Shown: positions 37,709 to 47,537 of the stretch, piece after piece | How positions within the stretch are numbered: position 1 is the first letter of the stretch | How the letters are laid out: every line of letters starts with the position of its first letter | Source: Bradyrhizobium sp. CB1717 | Lineage (GTDB): Bacteria > Pseudomonadota > Alphaproteobacteria > Rhizobiales > Xanthobacteraceae | Reading direction: 5' to 3' | Assembly: GCF_029714325.1 (NCBI RefSeq) | Contig: NZ_CP121666.1 | Span: forward strand, 1,736,001 to 1,800,000 | DNA: 64,000 bases | Notes under the pieces: model-generated | Database searches by the model: none | Told to the model about the DNA's origin: nothing | Seen by the model: only the letters and a program-made list of their open reading frames with translations | Translations under genes and position numbers: made by a program

Positions 37709-38806
37709 TCAAGCCGCCTTCTTCGCGGAGCCGAGATGCGTCAGGCGCGGCATCACCTCGTTCTTCAGCAGCGAGAGTGAGTGGTGCCAGGCCTCGGCCT
37801 TGTGCTTGTAGTCGAAGCCGAACACCAGCAGCACGCCGAAGCCGCCGACCTCGTCGTAGATCTTCTCGATCTTCTCGGCGACGGTCGAGGGCGAGCCGAC
37901 GATCCAGTTCCGCTTGGCGCAATATTCGACGGTCACATCGCTGTCGGGCACGTCGGGCGCGTGCTTCAGATAATCCTTGAAGCCGAAATGGCCGAGCAGT
38001 GGCAGGAAGTACTCGCTCATCATCCGGCCCATCATGTCGCCGGTCGAGAGCCTCCAGGCCTCCTCATCCGTATCGGCAACGAACACCTCGCGCACCAGCC
38101 GCCAGTCCTGCCGGTTCGGCTTGCGCCCGGTCTTGGCCGCGCCGATCTCGACCGAATCCCAGTGGCTGCCGACATAGGCCGGGTTGAGGTTGAGGCTCAT
38201 CGGAATGAAGCCGCGCTCGCCCGCAAGCTTCAGCGTGTCCGAGTTCTTCGACAGACCGGCGACGCCGATCGGCGGATGCGGCGCCTGCAGCGGCTTGATG
38301 TGGGGTTTCAGGAAATCGAACATCGTGTCCGGCTTGGTCACCGTCCAGAACTTGCCCTTGTAGGTGAAGGGCGCGGGATCGGACCAGAGCTTCAGGATGA
38401 TCTCCAGCGCCTCGCGCGTCATGTCGCGGTTCTGCCCGCTCATGCCGTCGACGTTGAACATCGCCCAGTCGCTCGGCAGCCCCGAGGCCGCGACGCCGAA
38501 ATTGAGCCGGCCTTCGGACATGTGGTCGAGCATCGCGACGCGGTTGGCGAGCTCGGCCGGGTGATGATAGGGCAAGAGGAAGCCGCCCGGTCCGATGCGA
38601 AGCTTCTTGGTCTGCATCAAGGCCTGCGCGATCAGCAGGTCCGGCGTGGGATTGGGTTCCCAGGGCGCGGTGTGGTGCTCGCCGACCCAGGCCTCCTGAT
38701 AGCCGAGCTCGTCGAGCCAGCGCATGACCTGCAGGTCCCAGTCGTTTCCTTCCTTCAGGCCGCACTCCGGCGGATGCGAAGGCATCGTGAAATAGCCGAT
38801 CTCCAT
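37709..38806 (-). CDS. LLM-class (luciferase-like) flavin-dependent monooxygenase
   Basis: 365 residues of the bacterial luciferase superfamily: MEIGYFTMPSHPP, WVGEHH, GRLNFGVAASGLPSDW and GSPSTVAEKIEKI. These enzymes use reduced flavin from a separate reductase to oxygenate sulfonates, alkanes, chelators or heterocycles. The substrate is unknown. A GGAGAGG site just before ATG 38806 supports this start over ATG 38821. It forms a two-component system with the downstream flavin reductase. Confidence 0.9.
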   Translation of the reverse strand: MEIGYFTMPSHPPECGLKEGNDWDLQVMRWLDELGYQEAWVGEHHTAPWEPNPTPDLLIAQALMQTKKLRIGPGGFLLPYHHPAELANRVAMLDHMSEGRLNFGVAASGLPSDWAMFNVDGMSGQNRDMTREALEIILKLWSDPAPFTYKGKFWTVTKPDTMFDFLKPHIKPLQAPHPPIGVAGLSKNSDTLKLAGERGFIPMSLNLNPAYVGSHWDSVEIGAAKTGRKPNRQDWRLVREVFVADTDEEAWRLSTGDMMGRMMSEYFLPLLGHFGFKDYLKHAPDVPDSDVTVEYCAKRNWIVGSPSTVAEKIEKIYDEVGGFGVLLVFGFDYKHKAEAWHHSLSLLKNEVMPRLTHLGSAKKAA

Positions 38807-39016
38807 GGGTTTCCTCTCCATAATTGACGCGTCTTGCTGCGCGGTTCACGGATGTGAGTGGAGACGCTTCAGCAAGCGGTGTGCCAGCGCGCCTCGCGCC
38901 TCAGACCTGCGAGAAAAGGCTGGTTTGCGGCCGCAATAGCCGATATCCCGGGGCAGATTTCCAAGGCACCGTCTCATTGTCGCGAGACGGCGTCTTGCCG
39001 GTGAGACGAGGATACG

Positions 39017-39931
39017 ATGACCGAACCCGCCTATGTCGCGGTGGACTGGGGCACCAGCAGTTTTCGCCTGTGGCTGGTCGATCGCGCCGGCCAGATACTG
39101 TCGGAGCGGCGCAGCGGCGAGGGCATGTTGGCCGCGGCGAAGGCCGGCTTTGCCGGTGTGCTGCAATCGCACCTTGCTGCAGTCGAGGCACCCGCGCATC
39201 TGCCGGTTCTCGTCTGCGGCATGGCCGGCGCCAAGACGGGATGGGTCGAGGCCGGTTATGTCGACACGCCGGCGCCGCTCTCCGCCGTCCTGCAGCAGGC
39301 CGCGCGCGTGCCGGGCGAGGCCCGCGACATCCGCATCCTGCCTGGCATCGCCCAGCGCGACGCAAAAACGCCGGACGTGATGCGCGGCGAGGAGACGCAG
39401 TTGCTTGGCGCGCTCGGTCTTCAGGCCGCCGGCGAGGCGCTGGTCTGCATGCCAGGAACGCATTCGAAATGGGTGCGCGTGACTGATGGCACGGTCATGC
39501 GCTTTTCCACCTTCATGACCGGCGAGCTCTTCAGCGTGGTCTCGCGCGAGACCATCCTGTCGCTCGCGGTCGCCGGCGCCGATGACGCCGAGGACGTTTC
39601 GAGCTTCAAGATGGCGGTGAAAGCTGCGTATGAAGCACCCGCCTTTGCGGCGAACCTGCTGTTCGGCGCGCGCGCAAGGCAGCTGCTGTTCGGCGGCACG
39701 CCGGCTGCGGCGCGCGAAACGCTGTCGGGCACCTTGATCGGTGCCGAGCTGGCGGCAGGGCTTAGCGGCACGGTGCCGAAAGCAGGCATCACGCTAATTG
39801 CCTCGGGCCGCCTGGCGACGCTGTACCGGCACGCCTTCGATGCCCTGTCGGTCAACGTGCAGCCGATCGATGCGGATGAAGCGGTCCGCCGTGGCCTGTC
39901 GATGGCGGCAGCGGCGATCTGGACGAAATAG
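39017..39931 (+). CDS. dgoK: 2-dehydro-3-deoxygalactonokinase
   Basis: 304 residues. It phosphorylates 2-keto-3-deoxygalactonate in the De Ley-Doudoroff route for galactose/galactonate. The family signatures VAVDWGTSSFRLW at the N-terminus, LVCGMAGAKTGWVEAGYV, LPGIAQRD and CMPGTHSKWV are all present. It is followed by the aldolase of the same pathway 13 bases later. Confidence 0.95.
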   Translation: MTEPAYVAVDWGTSSFRLWLVDRAGQILSERRSGEGMLAAAKAGFAGVLQSHLAAVEAPAHLPVLVCGMAGAKTGWVEAGYVDTPAPLSAVLQQAARVPGEARDIRILPGIAQRDAKTPDVMRGEETQLLGALGLQAAGEALVCMPGTHSKWVRVTDGTVMRFSTFMTGELFSVVSRETILSLAVAGADDAEDVSSFKMAVKAAYEAPAFAANLLFGARARQLLFGGTPAAARETLSGTLIGAELAAGLSGTVPKAGITLIASGRLATLYRHAFDALSVNVQPIDADEAVRRGLSMAAAAIWTK

Positions 39932-39944
39932 AAGGACTTTTGAG

Positions 39945-40577
39945 ATGAGCGTTCCCTTTCCGCCGATGCAGCGCCCGCTGGTCGCGATCCTCCGTGGCGT
40001 CAAGCCCGAAGAGACCGAGGCGATCGTCGGCGTGCTGATCGAGGCCGGCATGACCGCGATCGAGATTCCCCTGAACTCGCCCGATCCGTTCCGCTCGATC
40101 GGGCTTGCCGTGAAGCTCGCTCCCGCTGGCGTGCTGATCGGCGCCGGCACGGTGCTGACTGCCGCAGACGTCGATCGTCTCAACGATGTCGGCGGCAGGC
40201 TGATGGTCTCGCCCAATGTCGACACCGACGTGCTGGCGCGCGCGCATCAGCACGGCATGGTGACGTTGCCGGGCGTGTTCTCGCCGACCGAGGCGCTGCT
40301 GGCGGCGCGCTCCGGCGCATCGGGCCTCAAATTCTTTCCGGCGAGCGTGCTCGGTGCCTCCGGCATCGCCGCGATCCGCGCCGTGCTGCCGGCAGGCGTG
40401 ATGATCGCCGCCGTTGGCGGCGTCTCCGACCAGAACTTTGCCGAGTACATCAAGGGTGGTGTGACGGCGTTCGGGCTCGGCTCCAGCCTCTACAAGCCCG
40501 GCATGAGTGCAGCCGATGTCGCAGCGCGCGCAAGGGTGACGATCGCGGCCTATGATCGGGCGATTGTGAAAGACTGA
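39945..40577 (+). CDS. dgoA: 2-dehydro-3-deoxy-6-phosphogalactonate aldolase
   Basis: 210-residue class I KDPG/KDPGal aldolase. It cleaves the product of DgoK into pyruvate and glyceraldehyde 3-phosphate. It has the catalytic region VAILRGVKPEE, GAGTVLTAADV, and the Schiff-base lysine in GLKFFPAS. ATG 39945 follows the dgoK stop by 13 bases, whereas the longer open frame upstream would overlap dgoK. No galactonate dehydratase or regulator is in the window. Confidence 0.95.
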   Translation: MSVPFPPMQRPLVAILRGVKPEETEAIVGVLIEAGMTAIEIPLNSPDPFRSIGLAVKLAPAGVLIGAGTVLTAADVDRLNDVGGRLMVSPNVDTDVLARAHQHGMVTLPGVFSPTEALLAARSGASGLKFFPASVLGASGIAAIRAVLPAGVMIAAVGGVSDQNFAEYIKGGVTAFGLGSSLYKPGMSAADVAARARVTIAAYDRAIVKD

Positions 40578-40687
40578 ACCGGCAATAAACTAGCCGTGAT
40601 CCTGCCGTGGCTTATTGTGCCGCATTGTGCCGCGATGCTGAGATTCGAGCATCGTAGACGTGCGACTGGCGACAGCAGGGGACCGAC

Positions 40688-42424
40688 ATGGCGATCAACA
40701 ACGTGGCCGATCTGTTCGTGGCAACGCTCGAACAGGCCGGCGTCAAGCGCATCTACGGCATTGTCGGCGATAGCCTGAACGCCCTGACCGAGGCGCTGCG
40801 CCGCCGCGGTACCATCGAATGGATCCATGTTCGCCACGAGGAGGTCGCAGCCTTCGCGGCCGCCGGTGAAGCCGAGATGACGGGCAGCCTTGCGGTGTGC
40901 GCCGGCTCCTGCGGCCCCGGCAATCTGCATCTGATCAATGGCCTTTTCGACGCGCATCGCAGCCGCGTCCCCGTGCTGGCGATCGCGGCGCAAATTCCGA
41001 CCGCCGAGATCGGCGGCGGCTATTTCCAGGAGACCCACCCGCAGAATCTGTTTCGCGAATGCAGCCATTATTGCGAGCTGGTCTCGGACCCGAGCCAGCT
41101 GCCTTACGTGCTGGAAAACGCCATCCGCGCGGCGGTGGGCCTGCGCGGCGTCGCCGTCGTCGCCATGCCCGGCGATGTCGCGTTCCGTTCGCCGCCCAAG
41201 CGTGCGCTGTCGACGGCGCGCGGGCTTGCGCTGGCGGCACCGAAGGTCGTGCCGCAGGCGGATGAGCTGCAGGCGCTCGCCGATCTTCTGAACGGTGCCG
41301 AGCGCATCACGCTGTTCTGCGGCCGCGGCTGCGCCGGCGCGCATGCGCCGCTGATGCAGTTGGCCGAAGCCCTGAAGAGCCCGATTGTGCATGCGCTCGG
41401 CGGTAAGGAGCATGTCGAATACGATAACCCATACGACGTCGGCATGACCGGCTTCATCGGCTTCTCCTCTGGCTACGCCGCCATGCATGCCTGCGACGCG
41501 CTGGTGATGCTCGGCACCGATTTTCCCTACAAGCAGTTCTTTCCGACCGACGCGAAGGTCGCGCAGATCGACATCCGCCCGGAAAATCTCGGGCGGCGCT
41601 GCAAGATCGACCTTGGTCTCGTCGGTGACGTCAAGCTGACCATCGAGGCGCTGCTGCCCCTGCTCAAGACCAAGACGCAGCGCCGGCATCTCGACGATGC
41701 CATCGCCCACTACAGGAAGGCGCGCGAAGGCCTGGACTCGCTCGCCAAGGGTACGCCGGGCAGCAAGCCGATCCATCCGCAATATCTCGCAAAAATCATC
41801 AGCGACCACGCCTCCGACGACGCCGTGTTCACCGCCGATGTCGGCACGCCGACGGTGTGGGCCGCGCGCTATCTCGACATGAACGGCCGGCGCCGGCTGA
41901 TCGGCTCGTTCGTGCACGGCTCGATGGCCAATGCCATGCCGCAGGCGATCGGCGCGCAGGCCGCCCAGCCCGGCCGCCAGGTGATCTCGCTGTCGGGCGA
42001 CGGCGGCTTCACCATGCTGATGGGCGATCTGATCACGCTGACGCAGATGAAGCTGCCGGTGAAGGTGGTCGTCTTCAACAACGGCGTGCTCGGCTTCGTC
42101 GCGCTGGAGATGAAGGCGGCCGGTTTCGTCGACACCAATGTCGACCTGGAGAACCCCGACTTCGCGGCGATGGCACGCGCGATGGGCATCTTTGCGAAGC
42201 GCGTCGAGGACCCCGGCGAGCTTCCGGGCGCGATGAAGGAGATGCTGGCCCATAACGGGCCGGCACTGCTCGACGTCGTCACCGCAAAGCAGGAGCTGTC
42301 GATGCCGCCGACCATCACGCCCGAGCAGATCAAGGGTTTCAGCCTCTGGGTGCTGCGTGCCGTGATGAACGGCCGCGGTGACGAGGTGCTCGATCTCGCG
42401 AAGACGAATTTGCTGCCGCGCTAA
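40688..42424 (+). CDS. poxB: Thiamine-diphosphate-dependent pyruvate dehydrogenase (quinone), PoxB-like
   Basis: 578 residues. It probably oxidises pyruvate to acetate and CO2 with electrons passing via FAD to quinone at the membrane. N-terminal TPP domain: [19 protein letters not shown] and the Glu in [15 protein letters not shown]. The central FAD domain follows. The C-terminal TPP motif [12 protein letters not shown] is followed by NN about 25 residues later. The C-terminal segment resembles the PoxB membrane-binding tail only loosely, so another member of the family is possible. Its stop codon overlaps that of the convergent gene. Confidence 0.88.
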   Translation: MAINNVADLFVATLEQAGVKRIYGIVGDSLNALTEALRRRGTIEWIHVRHEEVAAFAAAGEAEMTGSLAVCAGSCGPGNLHLINGLFDAHRSRVPVLAIAAQIPTAEIGGGYFQETHPQNLFRECSHYCELVSDPSQLPYVLENAIRAAVGLRGVAVVAMPGDVAFRSPPKRALSTARGLALAAPKVVPQADELQALADLLNGAERITLFCGRGCAGAHAPLMQLAEALKSPIVHALGGKEHVEYDNPYDVGMTGFIGFSSGYAAMHACDALVMLGTDFPYKQFFPTDAKVAQIDIRPENLGRRCKIDLGLVGDVKLTIEALLPLLKTKTQRRHLDDAIAHYRKAREGLDSLAKGTPGSKPIHPQYLAKIISDHASDDAVFTADVGTPTVWAARYLDMNGRRRLIGSFVHGSMANAMPQAIGAQAAQPGRQVISLSGDGGFTMLMGDLITLTQMKLPVKVVVFNNGVLGFVALEMKAAGFVDTNVDLENPDFAAMARAMGIFAKRVEDPGELPGAMKEMLAHNGPALLDVVTAKQELSMPPTITPEQIKGFSLWVLRAVMNGRGDEVLDLAKTNLLPR

Positions 42425-42786
42425 CTGCGCTTCACCGACGGCGCGGGCAGTTGCTCGTGGCGGCGCTGGAAGCGCTGCCAGTGCAGCACGATGCCGATCA
42501 GCAGGGCCGGGGCGAAGCCGAGCACGATCAGGAAATGCGGCAGCTCCTTCGGCGAGATGAAGGCGATGGCGATATCCGAGATCAGCCAGAGTGCCGCGAA
42601 GATCACTGCGAAATCCGTGCGCGGGCAGCGCAGATAGTAAAACACGGCGGTGATGACGATGGCGGGCCCGATCGCGATGGCGATCATGATCGCCGTCAGC
42701 TCCTTCGGCGTCAGCGCGTCGAGCACCATCGAGGCGAGCAGCCAGATCGCAGCGAACATGGCAACGATGTCGATCGGATGCCGCAA
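42421..42786 (-). CDS. Small membrane protein with internal duplication
   Basis: 121 residues with four predicted membrane helices. The two halves repeat the pattern FAAxWLxxD.......PKELxxxxI.....PAxxI, at about residues 11-45 and 63-97. I recognise no family. It converges on poxB and the two genes share bases 42421-42424 at their stop codons, so their transcripts must overlap. ATG 42786 is the likely start. Confidence 0.75.
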   Translation of the reverse strand: MRHPIDIVAMFAAIWLLASMVLDALTPKELTAIMIAIAIGPAIVITAVFYYLRCPRTDFAVIFAALWLISDIAIAFISPKELPHFLIVLGFAPALLIGIVLHWQRFQRRHEQLPAPSVKRS

Positions 42787-42854
42787 TCCAATACCTCTCG
42801 CAGGAACCGCGCTATCGTTGTGGCCCGGCCCCCCTCCGTCAAGGGAAAATACGT

Positions 42855-43763
42855 CTATTCCTCGTCACTTCCGGGCGTCGGCCGCAGCATGAAATGACCG
42901 AAGGCGGTGGCGATCGGCTTGTCCGCATCGTCCTGCCAGGCACGCGCCTCGAAGGTCACGATGCGACGGCCCTGCTTCACGATCGAGACGTTGGCAAAGG
43001 TATCGAGCGCGCGGCCGGAACGGAGATAGTTGACAGTGAGTCCGATCGGCTTGGGCGGCGTGGCGGCGCCGAGTTCGCGCGCGACCCCGATGATGGCCGT
43101 GGTCTCGAGGAAGGCGCCGGTCATGCCGCCATGGATCGCGGGCAGGATCGGATTGCCGATGATCTTTGGCGAGAACGGCATGGTCAGCGTGCCGTCGTCG
43201 TTGACGCGGATGCCGAGAGCGCGCGCGAACGGGCTGCGTGCGAACGGACCATCGGGATCCTCAGGCGCCTCGAGCGTCGGAATGCTGCGCGCATCCATCC
43301 GGCGGTCGGCGAGCATGTTGGTGCGGTTGGCGCCGATCATGAAGCAGGCGGTCGCGGTCGCGACCGGATCGTCCTCGGATTCCTGATAGGCGGTGGAGCG
43401 CACGAAGGCGATCGAGCGCGTGGTGCGGTAGCAGACCGAATGCGCCTTGATGTCGAGGCCGGGCGTCGCCGGCTTCTGGTAGTCGATCCGCAGATCGAGG
43501 GTTGCGATGGCGCGCGTGCCGTCGAGCGAGAGTTGCACCGCCATGCCGCAGCTCTCGTCCAGCATCGCGGTGACGACGCCGCCATGCAGAACGCCGGTCT
43601 CGGTGTCGCCGACGAAGACGGGACGATAGGGCAGGCTGGACCAGGCCTCGCCAGGTGCGAAGCGATCGAGCTGAAGCCCGCTGATATGGCCGTAGTCGGA
43701 GCGGCGGCCCTTGATGGCCTCGGCGAGTTCCTCGAACGGGAGCGTGGCAGGTACAGTGGACAT
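42855..43763 (-). CDS. Double hot-dog PaaI-type thioesterase
   Basis: 302 residues comprising two hot-dog domains in tandem. The first holds GVLHGGVVTAMLDESCG, the second LPAIHGGMTGAFLETTAI; each carries the HGG motif of PaaI-like acyl-CoA thioesterases. It likely hydrolyses acyl- or aryl-CoA. In two-domain hot-dog proteins the domains pair internally. It is separated from the upstream-facing gene at 43916 by a short divergent promoter region. Confidence 0.88.
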   Translation of the reverse strand: MSTVPATLPFEELAEAIKGRRSDYGHISGLQLDRFAPGEAWSSLPYRPVFVGDTETGVLHGGVVTAMLDESCGMAVQLSLDGTRAIATLDLRIDYQKPATPGLDIKAHSVCYRTTRSIAFVRSTAYQESEDDPVATATACFMIGANRTNMLADRRMDARSIPTLEAPEDPDGPFARSPFARALGIRVNDDGTLTMPFSPKIIGNPILPAIHGGMTGAFLETTAIIGVARELGAATPPKPIGLTVNYLRSGRALDTFANVSIVKQGRRIVTFEARAWQDDADKPIATAFGHFMLRPTPGSDEE

Positions 43764-43915
43764 GGCGCTGTTCTAGACCAGCGCCCGCCGCCGCGCAAAA
43801 CCCCAAATACGCCTCGCCCGGGACGCCGGCCCCGGGGGGCGGTTTGGCCTCGACAGGGCAGGCCAAAGCAACGATGGTGGGCGCTTCGTTCGTCCAATGC
43901 CCGCAAGGAGCACCC

Positions 43916-44233
43916 ATGACCGACCCCGAGACACCCGGCACCACCCAGGGGCTCGCCACTATTTCGATCTCGAGCTCGGAGCGGGCGCCGATCATCTATT
44001 TCGACGGTGCATCCTGCTTCGGCCATCACAATGGTGCGATCCAGATCGAGCTCGCCGCGAACCTGCTGATGCCGGTCGGTGCCGCCGTCAGGGTCGACGT
44101 GGTCCAGACCGCGCATCTGCGCTGCAGTGTCCCTGCAGCGCTCGCGCTACGCGAAGCGCTCGACAAGGCGCTCGCGATGTACAAGCAGGGCCAGCAGCAG
44201 CCGGCGGAGGACATTCCGGCGATGAAGAACTGA
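43916..44233 (+). CDS. Hypothetical protein, 105 residues
   Basis: Small soluble protein with IIYFDGASCFGHHNGAIQIEL in the middle and a helical C-terminus. AAGGAG 5 bases before ATG 43916 gives a strong start. The fold resembles a small beta-rich ligand-binding protein, but I recognise no family. It is divergent from the thioesterase gene. Confidence 0.7.
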   Translation: MTDPETPGTTQGLATISISSSERAPIIYFDGASCFGHHNGAIQIELAANLLMPVGAAVRVDVVQTAHLRCSVPAALALREALDKALAMYKQGQQQPAEDIPAMKN

Positions 44234-44263
44234 AGGCCGTCGCGCGGGCCTGCATGGTTCTCG

Positions 44264-44390
44264 CGGCGACGCGAAGCGTCGTCCGTAGACGACCGCTTCG
44301 CGGTCTCCTCATCATGAGGGTCTGATATTCTCGCCGCGAAACCTCATCCTGAGGGCCCGCCAACGGCGGGCGTCTCGAAGGATGGCCGCA
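44264..44390. repeat. Palindromic intergenic repeat (family E)
   Basis: Contains gcgacgcgaagcgtcgtc, accgcttcgcggt, and the phrase cctcatcctgagggcccgcc with an inverted gcccgccaacggcgggc stem. It lies in the convergent space after the 105-residue gene. Confidence 0.7.
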
Positions 44391-44423
44391 AGCGCGCCGC
44401 CCTTCGAAGCAAATAGCTTCGCC

Positions 44424-45893
44424 TCAGCTCACATGCACCTTCGGCTTTTTGCCGCCGTTCCACTTGCCGTCGAGCGCGCGCTCGATCTGGGCGGCGAGTT
44501 GCAAGAGCAGGCCGTCATTGGCCTGCTTGGCGATGGCCTGGATGCCGAGCGGCAGGCCGTGGTCCTGGGCAGCCATCGGCATCGAGATTGCGGGCATGCC
44601 GCAGAGATTGGCGAGCGGCGTGAAGGCGAAGAAGCGCCAGAGATTGCCGAACCAGTCGAGCACGTCAGGGTTGTCGGAGATGGTGAGATATTCCCTGGTG
44701 CCGACCTTCGGCGTCGGCAGCGCGGTGATCGGCGTCAGGATCACGTCCCACTGCTCGAAGAACGCGCCGAAGCCGCGTGACGTCGTGTTGAACACGGCCT
44801 GCATCTTCGCCCGCTCGGCGAAGGTCGTGTGGCGGCCGGCTTCCCAGATCCTGATGTTCATGGGCTCGATCAGATCTTCCGGCGGCTTTTCCAGCCCGCG
44901 CGCGGCGAGCATGTTGGAGATCACCACCGCGAAATTCGAGATGTAGCAGGTCGTCTGCGCCGCAAAGGCGGCGCGGAAGTCGAGCTCGGGTAGCGCGTAA
45001 TCGACGTGATGGCCGAGGCCTTCGAGGAAGCGGCCGGTCTTCTCCAACTCGGCAGCGAGCTCGGGCGTCGCGGTGTAATCGCCCCAGGTGTGCGACAGCG
45101 CGATGCGAAGTTTTGTCGGATCGCGCTTGATCATCTCGGAATAGGGCTGCGCGGTGGTCCAGAACGGCATGAACTCGCCGGGCGCAGGCCCGCGGGCGTG
45201 ATCGACGAAGGCGGCGGTATCGCGCACCGAGCGCGACTGGCAGCCCTGGATCGAGACGAGGCCGGTGAGATCGGACATGTGCGGGGCCAGCGAGAACACG
45301 CCGCGCGAGACCTTCAGGCCGATATTGCCGTTGACGCCGGCGGGAATGCGGATCGAGCCGCCACCGTCGGTCGCATGCGCGATCGGCACGACGCCCGCGG
45401 CGACCATCGCCGCGCTGCCCGCCGACGAGCCGCAGGTGGTGTAGTCGGTATTCCAGGGATTGCGGGTGACATAGACGGCGGGATTGTCGGCCGAGCTGCA
45501 TACGCCGAATTCCGGCGTCGTGGTGCGTCCGATCAGGTTGAGCCCCGCCTGGCGGAATTTACCGGTGAGGAACGTGTCGGCCGCGGCGCGATTGCCGCGC
45601 ATCAGCAGCGAACCCATCTCCTGGAGCCGGCCCTTCATGGTCGGTCCCAGATCCTTCATCAGGAAAGGCAGGCCGGCGAAGGGGCCTGCGAGATTGGCGC
45701 CGTCCTTGGCAGGATCGGCGATCACGTCCTCGAACAGCTCGACCACGCCCGACAGTGCCGGATTGACCTTGGCGACGCCGGCGGCGGCCTGGCGCGCCAA
45801 TTCCTTCGCCGTCAGCTCGCCCTTGCGGACGCGCGCCGCCAGCGCCACGCCATCGTGCTGCGCCCATTCATTCCAGCTCATCGGCAAAGTCAT
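44424..45893 (-). CDS. Amidase-signature enzyme, 6-aminohexanoate-cyclic-dimer hydrolase (NylA)-like
   Basis: 489 residues of the amidase-signature family. The Ser-cisSer-Lys triad is visible: Lys80 in PFLMKD, the cis-Ser in CGSSAGS (about 156-157) and the nucleophile Ser180 in DGGGSIR. Overall order and C-terminal LPLGIQ-type motif resemble NylA (cyclic dimer hydrolase), but amidases of many substrates share this architecture. It lies 127 bases downstream of the ring-opening hydrolase gene on the same strand, so the pair may act on the same cyclic amide pathway. Confidence 0.85.
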   Translation of the reverse strand: MTLPMSWNEWAQHDGVALAARVRKGELTAKELARQAAAGVAKVNPALSGVVELFEDVIADPAKDGANLAGPFAGLPFLMKDLGPTMKGRLQEMGSLLMRGNRAAADTFLTGKFRQAGLNLIGRTTTPEFGVCSSADNPAVYVTRNPWNTDYTTCGSSAGSAAMVAAGVVPIAHATDGGGSIRIPAGVNGNIGLKVSRGVFSLAPHMSDLTGLVSIQGCQSRSVRDTAAFVDHARGPAPGEFMPFWTTAQPYSEMIKRDPTKLRIALSHTWGDYTATPELAAELEKTGRFLEGLGHHVDYALPELDFRAAFAAQTTCYISNFAVVISNMLAARGLEKPPEDLIEPMNIRIWEAGRHTTFAERAKMQAVFNTTSRGFGAFFEQWDVILTPITALPTPKVGTREYLTISDNPDVLDWFGNLWRFFAFTPLANLCGMPAISMPMAAQDHGLPLGIQAIAKQANDGLLLQLAAQIERALDGKWNGGKKPKVHVS

Positions 45894-46020
45894 GCAGTCA
45901 AAATCCCCTTAAGGTGCGGCGCCACCTTTTTCGCAATGGCCCGCGTGAATCAACTGAGCCGGCGCGAGGGGCAGGGTTGCGCCGGGCGGAGAGGTCGGAC
46001 GATCCGGGATGCTCGCTCTA

Positions 46021-47130
46021 TCAATCCGACAGTCGCGCGATCGCCGCAACCGGGCCGCCGCCGGCCGGGCCCTGATGCTCGGCGCCGCCGGACACGTAAA
46101 CCGCGCCGGTGCCGGCAAGGCCTGCGATCAGGCCGCCGACTGCAGCGCGGGCGTGGCGCGTCGAGCTGATATCGGTGTCTTCGAGCATGGTGTGGCGAAA
46201 GCCGCGCAAGCTGCCGTCAGGCGAAGCTTCCGCCTTGGCGAAGATGTTGACGAGCGCGCGGCCCGCGCTGGTTTGCGGTGCGACGCCAAGCCCGACGCTG
46301 TTCAATGCCGATACCACAGCCGGCGCGTCGATCGCATCGTCCATCACCGCGTGTCCGATCTCGAATGCGCTCGCTGACGACTCCGAGTTGCCGAGCACGA
46401 TGACGACATTGTGCATCAGCTCGATCCCGGACGAGGTGGATGCGACGTTCGAGTACAGTTCGTAGCGGCTCAGCACGTCCTCGTCGCGGACGTCGGGGCC
46501 GATCTCGCCGAGCGCGACCGCAACCCCCAGCGCGGAGGCGCCGCGCGAATAGGCCATCGAGCTGTAAGAGCTCGTCGTCGCCGTCTTGTTGCCGCGCGCG
46601 TTTGCCGCCGCGACACGCTCGCTGGTCAGCAGCGGGCACTTGATCTGCACGAAATGCACGTCGGCGGGCTCGAGGATGCCGGCATCCGCCATCGCGGCCT
46701 TCACAGCCTTGGCCGTCTCCGCGATCTGTGCGGAGCGCCCAAGGTCTTCGGGCAGGAAATCCCGCGTGTGCGCCATGCCGATGCTCAGGCGCTTGCCGGA
46801 CAGGCCCGCCGGGCGCTCGGCCTCGCGGCGCGTGAACACCGTGATATGCGGGCTCAGCACGCCTTCGGTGCCGCCGGACATCACGAAGGCGATGCGCTGC
46901 TCGACCTGATGCGGGGTGAGACCGAGTTGCGGCGCCAGTGCTGTGGACAGCGCGGCGACGGCGTACTCCCGGGTGAAGTCGTTGACCCCGCCATTGCCCT
47001 CGGTCTTGCCGAGAATGGCGAGGATCGATTTCGGATCGATCGCGCCGGAGCCGATCATGGCCATGAGGCCGGAGATGTCGCCGGGGCCCGTGGTGGCGAT
47101 CTTGTAGACGCCGACCGATGTTGCACGCAT
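46021..47130 (-). CDS. Ring-opening amidohydrolase (cyanuric acid hydrolase/barbiturase family)
   Basis: 369 residues of the small AtzD/TrzD/barbiturase family, which opens cyclic ureides such as cyanuric acid or barbiturate. The family has three repeats, each with a Ser-Lys pair. Here the relevant segments are AILGKTEGNGGVNDF, VQIKCPLL with NKTATTSSYSSMAYSRG, and GNSESSASAFEIGHAVM. Which substrate is used cannot be decided from sequence alone. The start at ATG 47130 gives the normal N-terminus MRATSVGVYKI. Confidence 0.88.
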   Translation of the reverse strand: MRATSVGVYKIATTGPGDISGLMAMIGSGAIDPKSILAILGKTEGNGGVNDFTREYAVAALSTALAPQLGLTPHQVEQRIAFVMSGGTEGVLSPHITVFTRREAERPAGLSGKRLSIGMAHTRDFLPEDLGRSAQIAETAKAVKAAMADAGILEPADVHFVQIKCPLLTSERVAAANARGNKTATTSSYSSMAYSRGASALGVAVALGEIGPDVRDEDVLSRYELYSNVASTSSGIELMHNVVIVLGNSESSASAFEIGHAVMDDAIDAPAVVSALNSVGLGVAPQTSAGRALVNIFAKAEASPDGSLRGFRHTMLEDTDISSTRHARAAVGGLIAGLAGTGAVYVSGGAEHQGPAGGGPVAAIARLSD

Positions 47131-47537
47131 GACTGGTCCTTGGAGTTCGGTGGTCCGGCTGCGCAAACAGCCTGGGTAATAGGGCGGCTGTCAAGATACC
47201 GAGGCCATGTGCGCCATTCTCGGTGTCGTCCTGGCGAAAGCCAGGACCCATTACCCCAGGGAGTGGTTTGACGAAGATTCGTGGTCGGTACTCATACCGT
47301 CAGCAATCGATGGATTCCGGGGTATGGGTCCTGGCTTTCGCCAGGACGACGGCGGAGTATGTGCGCAGCCTTCGCCGTCCCCACGATTGTGGCGAGATCG
47401 CATCGATCCAGCAAAAAAATCCTCTGTCGACGGTTGCGCGCCGCACCTTGATGAATCAACCTTGGTTGGTCCATAAGCGGCGTCCCGCGGCCGGTGGTTC
47501 GCCCCTGCGTCGCGTGCTTGGATAGAGGGATTCTCGC
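47131..47537. other. Divergent 407-bp gap with family D repeat
   Basis: Spacer between the ring-opening amidohydrolase and tex. It contains the repeat at 47225-47350. Outside the repeat I see no gene. The tex ribosome site GAGGGA lies at 47525-47530. Confidence 0.5.
47225..47350. repeat. Palindromic intergenic repeat (family D)
   Basis: Outer arms gtcgtcctggcgaaag and ctttcgccaggacgac enclose paired aggaccca / tgggtcct arms. It is the second member of the family seen at 16205-16340. Confidence 0.88.
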
